From Cesiribacter sp. (GTDB lineage: Bacteria > Bacteroidota > Bacteroidia > Cytophagales > Cyclobacteriaceae): DNA of 11,478 nucleotides. The stretch's first letter is position 1. Each line of letters begins with the position of its first letter. A program made the translations under genes and the position numbers. The notes beneath the pieces were generated by a model, which was given only the letters and a program-made list of their open reading frames with translations, did no database searches and was not told where the DNA came from. This document shows, piece after piece, positions 6,439-11,478 of this stretch. The stretch is from assembly GCA_030147305.1 (NCBI GenBank), contig JASLAE010000056.1, forward strand, positions 1 through 11,478, read 5' to 3'.

Positions 6439-7477
6439 CGTTTTGTACTGCCTGTTGTACTTCCTGCCAGTTAAGGATGCGTCCACGGTAAGACTGCTGC
6501 AGTTCCTGTGCGTGGGTGGGTGCTGCCAGGGCTGTCAGATACATGCCCATGGGACTGGGCAATCGCTCGCTTTGCAGGTAGGCAGCCCTATCTGCAGCAA
6601 TCAGGGTTTGGGGCTGGTTAAAGTCTGTTACCAGCAGCATGACCACCTTTTCCTGCAGGCCTTCCTGCTCCTGCAGGTATGCCGTCATGCACTCGATGGA
6701 ATCAAAGAAGAATGCTTTGCCCGTTTGGGTCACGATCTCAGCGCCGTAACGGGTATCTGTAATAGTCATTTTACAATGCTCACAACCAGCCTGCCCGTAG
6801 GCGATGGGCTGTGGTTCCACACTGCAGCTGCTAAGGCTGATAATTCCCAGGATCAGCCCTATGCCAATTCCATAGGAAAAGCGACTGGTGGCACCGGATA
6901 TGCGTTTGCCGGAGAAGAATTCTATGTAAACGGCGATGCCGGCTAAAATCATGGGAATGGCCAACCCCAGGCTACCCAATGCAGGAAGTGACAGGGCATG
7001 GAAGTTGAGCAGTTGTTTAGGGCCAATCAAAGGCGGAATATAGGTCATGCCCGGAATTTTAATGGGGGCATTGGGATCCAGGTTGGTGCCGAATTTTACC
7101 AGCCAGAGGTAAAAGTCTGTAAGTCCGGCAATGCCAGCTATGATGAGTAAGCATAACCAGCCGGCCATTAAATATTTGTTTTTGAACAGTGCCACGAGCA
7201 ATCCAGACACGATTAAGCCACTAACGATGTAGGGCATTATTTTAAGTTCAGCAAATGCATCGGCATCGATGGGATGCATGCCAATGTAGTGGTTCAGGAT
7301 GTTAAAGTTCTGGAGTGTATAGTCGGTATTGCCGCCTATTTTGTTCACCCAGATGTGCATTTCCAGGCCTTCAGGGTACTGAGGGGCCTGCAGATAGATC
7401 TTCCACATGGGAAAGAAGAAAAGCAGACTCATGGACAGCGCCCCCAGCAATATTAATACTCTTGAATAACGGTTCAT
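6422..7477 (-). CDS. nosL: NosL-family copper chaperone fused to an N-terminal multi-span membrane domain
   Basis: This 351-residue protein has two parts. Residues 1-190 hold four hydrophobic spans (near 7-23, 82-98, 104-127, 164-187) and two loops of about 35 to 58 residues. Residues 200-351 are a NosL domain with the motif YGQAGCEHCKM (Cys232, Cys235, Met237), which binds Cu(I) and delivers it to apo-NosZ or NosD. Between them FSYGIGIGLILGIISLSSC (200-218) looks like a former NosL lipoprotein signal, including lipobox LSSC, now acting as a fifth span. Lysines and arginines place the N-terminus and the 190-200 linker inside the cell, so the NosL domain would face the periplasm, as needed. 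Ordinary NosL is about 150-190 residues. No in-frame ATG lies near the domain boundary, so it should be made as one chain. The membrane part has no function I can name. It ends inside nosD. Confidence 0.9.
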   Translation of the reverse strand: MNRYSRVLILLGALSMSLLFFFPMWKIYLQAPQYPEGLEMHIWVNKIGGNTDYTLQNFNILNHYIGMHPIDADAFAELKIMPYIVSGLIVSGLLVALFKNKYLMAGWLCLLIIAGIAGLTDFYLWLVKFGTNLDPNAPIKIPGMTYIPPLIGPKQLLNFHALSLPALGSLGLAIPMILAGIAVYIEFFSGKRISGATSRFSYGIGIGLILGIISLSSCSVEPQPIAYGQAGCEHCKMTITDTRYGAEIVTQTGKAFFFDSIECMTAYLQEQEGLQEKVVMLLVTDFNQPQTLIAADRAAYLQSERLPSPMGMYLTALAAPTHAQELQQSYRGRILNWQEVQQAVQNDEKPY

Positions 7478-7504
7478 GGCGCTTAAGTTTGGTGGTAGTG
7501 AAGG

Positions 7505-7539
7505 GATAAAGAAACAGGAGCGGCGGCTAACCGCTCCTG
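7505..7539 (-). terminator. Hairpin with T-rich tail between nosZ and nosL, possible partial terminator
   Basis: On the minus strand CAGGAGCGG (7539-7531) and CCGCTCCTG (7523-7515) form a perfect 9-bp GC-rich stem with a 7-nt loop, followed by TTTCTTTAT. It starts 15 bp after the nosZ stop codon and lies 37 bp before nosL. Since nosLDFY have no obvious promoter of their own, partial termination or 3'-end protection of a nosZ transcript is the likely role. Confidence 0.65.
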
Positions 7540-7554
7540 CGTTGAGTGTTTGCG

Positions 7555-9570
7555 TTACATGGCCGGTTTTTTATCTCCGGTAGAGAATTTCAGCGGTGTT
7601 TTCACTCCTTTGGGTGATACCCGTACATACCCCTGCATTTCCTGGTGCAGGGCTGAGCAGAAGTCTGTACAGTACATTGGGAAGACACCAGGCCTGGTGG
7701 GTACCCATTTCAGGGTTTGGGTTGCGCCCGGCATAATCAGCAGCTCTGCATTGGTAGCACCCATGATGGCAAAACCGTGCGGCACGTCCCAGTCCTGCTC
7801 CAGGTTGGTTACATGGAAGTAAACGGTATCGCCTACATTGATGCCTTCGATGTTATCTGGCGTCATGTGGCTGCGGATGGCGGTCTGGTAAACGCGTACC
7901 ACATTTCCGTTTTTCTCCACCCTTGCTTCGGATTCTTTGACTGCCTTATGAGGGTGGGTATTTTTCTCCAGCTCGTAGAACTTCACGCTGTTTGGTGCTA
8001 CCTTTTCTGCGGGAATCACCTGGGCATAGTGCGGTTCGGCTACGGTTGGGAAGTCAAGTAAAAGCTTCATCTTTTCACCGCTAATGTCAATAAGCTGTGC
8101 GGAGTGGGCCAGCTCAGGACCCGTTGGCAGGTAGCGGTCCTTGGTGATCTTGTTCATGGCGATCAGGTATTTGCCATAAGGCTCTTTGGTATCGCCGGCC
8201 GGAATCACCAGGTGACCTACGGAGTAGTATACCGGAATGCGGTCCAGCACGGTAAAGTCTTTCAGGCTCCATTTCACCACTTCAGAAGATACAAACATAG
8301 AGGTATAGGCATTGCCTTTACCATCGAACTCGGTGTGCAAGGGCCCCAGGCCTGGTTCTTTCACTTCAGCAGCCAGTACAGATTCGTATTTCAGCACTGG
8401 AATTCCCGCAACATCACCTATGAAATCTTTGGCTTCAATAGCTTTCTTCATTTTAGAGAATGAGTGCACAGGAATAACGGATGCCAGCTTACCACTTACT
8501 ACCATATACTCACCGCTTGGGTCAGTATCGATACCGTGCGGTGATTTGGGAACCGGGATCAGGTACACCATGCCGGGGCAGTCTGCAGGATCCAGGTAGC
8601 GAACAGACTTCACTACTTTGGATTTAGCAATATGGCTGTTCTTGTCCAGCTCGTTGTTGTAGTAGCGTGCGTGCATCTCTTTAGCCTTACCTTCTTTCAC
8701 ATACTTCTCGGCCAGCTTCCAGTTAATGGCGGCCAGAAAGTCTTTGTCGTTCTGTGAAGCACCCATTTCCTTCAGCGTACCGGCTTTTTCGGTATTGTAG
8801 GTGGTGAAGAAAATCCAGTCACTGGAAGGGCCTTTGCCACCGTTGGCCAGGTCATAGTCAAAGCCAGGCATCATAATCTGGAAGTCCAGGTTCATATCAC
8901 CACTTTCCTTATCTACCTTGATGAAAGAAATAGATGCCCTGAACTTGTCTTTATACTCCGAAAGAGAAGCCTCGTTCGGGCTACCGTCTTCGTTGATGGG
9001 CACACTAAAGCGGGTACCTGCGACCACATACTCGTTGTTGTTGGTTGGATAGGGCGAGCAGTGGTTACCGGCACTGTTCGGAATCTCCATAATTTCTACC
9101 GTTTCAAAAGTTTTCAGGTCGATGCGGGCGATGCGGGGTGTGTTGTTGGCATTTACAAACAACCAGCGGCCGTCTGTCATGCCGTCGGTGCGAGATAGCT
9201 TAGGGTGGTGCAAATCATCCCAGGGTACCTGACCAAAGGAGGTATTCAGCATGGCTTTAGACTCTTCGGAATAACCATAGCCATTCTCGGCATGCTGGGT
9301 AAATACGGGGATGATTTTTAGCAGGCGACCGGAAGGCACACCATAAACGGATACCTGCCCGTTGTAGCCCCCGGATAGGAAAGCATACAGTTCGTCGTGC
9401 TTACCTGGCTCTACATAAACTTTAGCGGCGGCATCTGCGCTGTTCATCAGAGAGGCTTGCGCAGTAGAGGCATCTCCCTGATTACAGCTTTGCATAAAGG
9501 GCACTGCAGCCATTGCCATCAGCAATGCTACTTTGGGTGCCTGGTATTTAAGGGTTTGTATTGCACGCAT
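7555..9570 (-). CDS. nosZ: NosZ, nitrous oxide reductase, clade II with lipoprotein-type signal
   Basis: NosZ reduces N2O to N2 in the periplasm. From the ATG at 9568-9570 it has 671 residues. It opens with a Sec-type signal ending in a lipobox-like MQSC (Cys29), not a Tat RR motif, which marks clade II. The beta-propeller supplies all seven CuZ histidines: His121 and His122 (DDLHHP), His170 (GNHC), His345 (SPHGIDTD), His412 (GPLHTEFD), His453 (VGHLVIPAGD) and His514 (EPHYAQVIPAE). The C-terminal cupredoxin domain carries CuA ligands His598 (PHGFAIMG), Cys634, Cys638, His642 and Met645 in YCTDFCSALHQEM. All expected ligands are present, so the enzyme should be functional. Upstream starts at 9612 or 9657 would overlap the cytochrome gene and push the signal peptide inward, so 9570, 28 bp after the cytochrome stop, is preferred. 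Electrons likely come from the cytochrome c encoded just before it. Confidence 0.96.
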   Translation of the reverse strand: MRAIQTLKYQAPKVALLMAMAAVPFMQSCNQGDASTAQASLMNSADAAAKVYVEPGKHDELYAFLSGGYNGQVSVYGVPSGRLLKIIPVFTQHAENGYGYSEESKAMLNTSFGQVPWDDLHHPKLSRTDGMTDGRWLFVNANNTPRIARIDLKTFETVEIMEIPNSAGNHCSPYPTNNNEYVVAGTRFSVPINEDGSPNEASLSEYKDKFRASISFIKVDKESGDMNLDFQIMMPGFDYDLANGGKGPSSDWIFFTTYNTEKAGTLKEMGASQNDKDFLAAINWKLAEKYVKEGKAKEMHARYYNNELDKNSHIAKSKVVKSVRYLDPADCPGMVYLIPVPKSPHGIDTDPSGEYMVVSGKLASVIPVHSFSKMKKAIEAKDFIGDVAGIPVLKYESVLAAEVKEPGLGPLHTEFDGKGNAYTSMFVSSEVVKWSLKDFTVLDRIPVYYSVGHLVIPAGDTKEPYGKYLIAMNKITKDRYLPTGPELAHSAQLIDISGEKMKLLLDFPTVAEPHYAQVIPAEKVAPNSVKFYELEKNTHPHKAVKESEARVEKNGNVVRVYQTAIRSHMTPDNIEGINVGDTVYFHVTNLEQDWDVPHGFAIMGATNAELLIMPGATQTLKWVPTRPGVFPMYCTDFCSALHQEMQGYVRVSPKGVKTPLKFSTGDKKPAM

Positions 9571-9598
9571 GGCAATATTATTTAGGGTTTGGAGGTCA

Positions 9599-10114
9599 TT
9601 AATTCTGAGCATCGATTTGACGGAAGTACTCCAGCAGCGCCCGGGCATCCTGTTCACTTACATTTTGATTCGTCATCTGGGTGAGGTGCTCGGCCAGCAG
9701 TTTTTTAGCAGTCGGGTCTTTTTTGGTCATCTCCTCTGGATTGATGATCATGTTCATGACCCACTCGGGCTTGCGGCGTTCAGTCACTCCCGCCAACCCG
9801 GGCCCTACTACTTTTTGATCGTCTGTGCGGTGGCAGGCAGAGCATTTACCTTCGTAGAGGGTTTTTCCCTGTTCAGCCAGCTGGGTATCCAGTGCTCCCA
9901 GGGTTACCTCTTTTACAGGGCCTATGCCCTTTCCATCATCAACAGGCTCCTCTACCGCTGCAGAGGCTAAGCCGGAAGGAGTCTCTCCAGTTTTTTTGTC
10001 TTCACCGGAAGAACAGCTTATGAAGAACAGACAGCTGATCGCCACAAGGGTAAGACCACCTATGCTGAAGTTTCTCCAGGTTGCTGATGCCGGTTTTTTT
10101 CTCGCCGTTTTCAT
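9599..10114 (-). CDS. Lipid-anchored monohaem cytochrome c, probable NosZ electron donor
   Basis: This 171-residue protein starts with a lipoprotein signal: basic MKTARKKPASATWRN, a hydrophobic stretch GGLTLVAISCLFF and lipobox FISC with Cys34 as the anchor. A low-complexity acidic linker (35-75) follows, then a class I cytochrome c domain with haem motif CSACH (91-95), GPGLAGV (104-110) and a probable axial Met147 in the segment TQMTNQNVSEQDARALLEYF. Only one haem motif is present. It is the first gene of the nos operon, 28 bp ahead of nosZ. Clade II clusters commonly carry cytochromes in place of the NosR electron route, so this protein most likely passes electrons from the respiratory chain to the CuA site. 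A shared lipid-anchoring mode would keep both partners on the same membrane face; which membrane is not shown. Confidence 0.93.
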   Translation of the reverse strand: MKTARKKPASATWRNFSIGGLTLVAISCLFFISCSSGEDKKTGETPSGLASAAVEEPVDDGKGIGPVKEVTLGALDTQLAEQGKTLYEGKCSACHRTDDQKVVGPGLAGVTERRKPEWVMNMIINPEEMTKKDPTAKKLLAEHLTQMTNQNVSEQDARALLEYFRQIDAQN

Positions 10115-10163
10115 AAGGTTTACAGTTTAGCGTTGCGGGCATTTTATCGCCCTTTGTCTGACA

Positions 10164-10171
10164 CAAAACTA
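10164..10171 (-). promoter_or_regulatory. Candidate Bacteroidota -7 promoter box for the nos operon
   Basis: The minus strand reads TAGTTTTG, an exact TAnnTTTG match, 50 bp upstream of the cytochrome c start codon. A clear -33 TTTG is missing; that region is a run of T. The CRP/FNR-spaced dyad at 10215-10230 lies about 60 to 65 bp upstream of the start point this box would predict, a usual place for an activator of this family. Confidence 0.45.
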
Positions 10172-10214
10172 TCCCTGCTCTAAAAATGAAAAAAAGACTT
10201 TTATCTCTTTTATT

Positions 10215-10230
10215 CATGATTAATGTCATG
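10215..10230. promoter_or_regulatory. CRP/FNR-type palindrome in the divergent nos promoter region
   Basis: CATGA-TTAATG-TCATG is a perfect 5-bp inverted repeat with a 6-bp spacer, the exact geometry of CRP/FNR-family operators (xxTGA-N6-TCAxx). It lies 101 bp before the cytochrome c start on one side and 62 bp before the small protein at 10293 on the other, so one regulator could serve both directions. Oxygen- or NO-responsive CRP/FNR proteins control many nos operons. The half-site is neither the FNR TTGAT nor the CRP TGTGA type, so the cognate factor is unknown. Confidence 0.5.
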
Positions 10231-10292
10231 TTTTACCAGTTCCTTAAGGAGGAAATTTGGAGCAACTAATGGGAGAATAGGCCCGGAATGCT

Positions 10293-10679
10293 ATGAAAAG
10301 CCATATTTATCTGTATTTACTGATCAGTTGTCTGTTTGCCCAGCTATGTGGCAGCAGCCTGCTGGTATTGCATTACAGTGTACATAAAGCTTATATCACA
10401 GCACGTTTTTGCGAAAACAGGCAGATGCCGCAAAAAGATTGTAATGGCAGCTGCCATCTGCAGAAAAAAGTAAAGCAGCTCGGGGATAGCAATTCTGGAA
10501 AGGACCGGCTGCTGAAGATTAGCCCTGAAATCGTGTGGTTGTGCCAGCATTTTCTGCGCATCAGGCTCATAGACTTTCCATGGGTACGGCAACAGGTTTA
10601 CACAGGAACTCCCACCCATTACAGCAGCCCGGGAGGCTTAGATTTCTTTCACCCGCCCAGCCAGTTATCAGGCGTTTAG
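10293..10679 (+). CDS. Small membrane or secreted protein with CNGSC motif, possibly copper-related
   Basis: This 128-residue protein has one hydrophobic stretch at residues 5-28 (signal peptide or membrane anchor), then a Cys-containing block: Cys40 in ARFCENRQMPQ, and Cys50 and Cys54 in DCNGSCHLQKK. The C-terminus has FFHPPSQ (118-124). I recognise this as a Bacteroidota hypothetical family with an N/C-rich CNGKC-like signature that is often seen beside envelope metal-transport genes; that association is from memory and not certain. The Cys, Met and His residues fit binding of Cu(I) or another soft metal, but no activity is established. It is divergent from the nos operon and shares its regulatory region. 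The next gene, a secreted barrel-like protein, starts 86 bp downstream and is probably co-transcribed. The ATG at 10293 gives the signal sequence MKSHIYLYLLISCLF. Confidence 0.72.
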   Translation: MKSHIYLYLLISCLFAQLCGSSLLVLHYSVHKAYITARFCENRQMPQKDCNGSCHLQKKVKQLGDSNSGKDRLLKISPEIVWLCQHFLRIRLIDFPWVRQQVYTGTPTHYSSPGGLDFFHPPSQLSGV

Positions 10680-10765
10680 CCACACACTGCATACCTATAA
10701 GCATCAACCTTTACAAAGGGATTTGCACGAACCTCTTTAAGAAATCTATTCTGAAAAAATCAATC

Positions 10766-11478
10766 ATGAAAAAGATATTAGGGGCCGCTACCATTGCGCT
10801 GGCCCTCCTGACAACCGGATTCAATGCCCATGCCTGCGACAAAGGCTGTACCATGGGCGGAAGCTATATGGGCATTCTGCCCCAGTTCAACAAACATTTT
10901 GTTGGCATCCGTTACAACACCCGCAGCTATACCCAGACGGGTACCCACACCCACATGATGGATGGCCTGCCGCACATCCACACAGTTGTAACCGAAGAGC
11001 AGTATAGTACCCTGGAAGCCTGGGGTCGCTTCTACCCCACCCGGCGCATACAACTGCTGCTCTTTGTTCCCTATGTTGTAAATAGCCAGCATAAAGGGGG
11101 CAGTACCTTAACCCAACAGGGCCTGGGCGATGTAAGTCTGTTGGCAAACTACAGCCTGATCAATACCGGTGACAGTTCCGGGCATACCTTAAAGCACACT
11201 TTACTGCTGGGCGGCGGACTAAAGCTCCCTACAGGCGCTTACAGCGCCACAGAGCAGGGAGATGTTCTGGCCGCCAACCTGCAGGCAGGTACCGGTAGTG
11301 TAGATGTTTTGCTGAATGCGATGTACACCCTGCGCTACAAACAAGCTGGCATCAGCACCGACTTTACGTACCGCTTCAATGGCAGGGGCCAAAACGAGTA
11401 CCGGTTTGGCGACAGGTATAATGGCGCCGCCAACCTCTTTTACTGGCACAAAGCCGGGGCGATCTCTTTGCTGCCAAG
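10766..11478 (+). CDS. Secreted beta-barrel-like outer membrane protein with Cys/His-rich N-terminus (partial)
   Basis: The reading frame opens at the ATG 10766-10768 and stays open for 237 codons to the window edge, so the C-terminus is missing. A signal peptide is clear: MKKILGAATIALALLTTGFN with cleavage expected after AHA near residue 23. The mature protein would start with CDKGCTMGGSYMGILPQF, giving Cys24, Cys28 and Met30, then a His/Met cluster HTHMMDGLPHIH (61-72). The rest alternates polar and hydrophobic residues with many aromatic strand ends and glycines (RIQLLLFVPYVV, LLGGGLKLPTG, MYTLRYKQAGISTDFTYRF), typical of an outer-membrane transporter-like beta-barrel. The metal-type residues resemble soft-metal or copper ligands, and the setting beside nos genes suggests metal handling, but the substrate is not shown. 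Long open frames on the opposite strand here are shadows. Confidence 0.8.
   Translation, partial: MKKILGAATIALALLTTGFNAHACDKGCTMGGSYMGILPQFNKHFVGIRYNTRSYTQTGTHTHMMDGLPHIHTVVTEEQYSTLEAWGRFYPTRRIQLLLFVPYVVNSQHKGGSTLTQQGLGDVSLLANYSLINTGDSSGHTLKHTLLLGGGLKLPTGAYSATEQGDVLAANLQAGTGSVDVLLNAMYTLRYKQAGISTDFTYRFNGRGQNEYRFGDRYNGAANLFYWHKAGAISLLP

Noticed and set aside
6439..6486. Longer nosD starting at GTG 6486
   Set aside because: It would put a polar extension ahead of the signal peptide and increase the overlap with nosL; ATG 6436-6438 fits better.
6870..6920. Frameshift or assembly error creating the NosL fusion
   Set aside because: The joint reads smoothly in one frame, and the predicted topology puts the NosL domain on the correct side; an error would not be expected to produce this. 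Resequencing would still be decisive.
9571..9657. Longer nosZ starting at 9657 or 9612
   Set aside because: Both would overlap the cytochrome c gene and place 15 to 29 polar residues before a signal peptide that is complete from the ATG at 9568-9570.
10002..10229. 75-codon minus-strand frame overlapping the start of the cytochrome c gene
   Set aside because: It overlaps the cytochrome's lipoprotein signal in another frame, covers the promoter region and shows no domain.
10245..10251. AAGGAGG, a perfect Shine-Dalgarno-like word before the small protein
   Set aside because: It is about 40 bp from the start at 10293, and the nearer ATG at 10269 opens only a three-codon frame, so it is not a ribosome site for this gene. 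It is partly explained by the palindrome TCCTTAAGGA.
10778..11449. Several minus-strand open frames opposite the barrel-like gene
   Set aside because: The plus-strand frame from 10766 has a clear signal peptide and barrel-like pattern through the window edge; the antisense frames overlap one another and have no family features.

Overview
This window comes from a member of the Bacteroidota, probably an aerobic or facultative Cytophagia-like bacterium; placement below phylum is a guess. The phylum call rests on protein character (clade II nosZ set, DUF2249-RIC fusion, a CNGxC small protein and barrel of a type I associate with this phylum), on starts that mostly lack Shine-Dalgarno sequences, and on two promoter boxes fitting the Bacteroidota TAnnTTTG consensus.

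Layout. Almost everything from 105 to 10114 is on the minus strand, so it is transcribed from right to left. Starting at 10114 the order is: lipid-anchored monohaem cytochrome c, nosZ (lipoprotein-type, clade II nitrous oxide reductase), nosL (fused to an N-terminal membrane domain), nosD, nosF and nosY, ending at a terminator near 3515-3549. A second minus-strand group follows: a DUF2249-ScdA-hemerythrin fusion of the RIC family (iron-sulfur repair, nitric oxide defence), a stand-alone hemerythrin-like protein, an Rrf2-family regulator with three cysteines (NsrR/IscR type), and an aldo/keto reductase. Right of 10114, a divergent plus-strand group begins: a small membrane or secreted protein with a CNGSC motif, then a secreted beta-barrel-like protein with Cys/Met/His-rich N-terminal segments that runs off the window.

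How it fits together. NosZ reduces N2O to N2 using the CuA and CuZ copper centres. The cytochrome c is the likely electron donor. NosL and NosDFY supply copper and mature the CuZ site. No nosR or nosX is present, as expected for clade II clusters. The neighbouring RIC, hemerythrin and Rrf2 genes look like a nitric oxide sensing and repair unit. The divergent Cys/His-rich pair may handle copper at the cell envelope, which would put metal supply next to its main consumer; this is inference.

Non-coding structure. Every intergenic gap is under 200 bp, but several hold clear dyads: a 36-bp near-perfect inverted repeat before the RIC gene, a CRP/FNR-spaced palindrome in the divergent cytochrome c promoter region, a strong hairpin between nosZ and nosL, a 12-bp-stem hairpin between RIC and the hemerythrin gene, and a nested dyad before the aldo/keto reductase. 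No tRNA, rRNA, CRISPR array, insertion sequence or integrase was seen.
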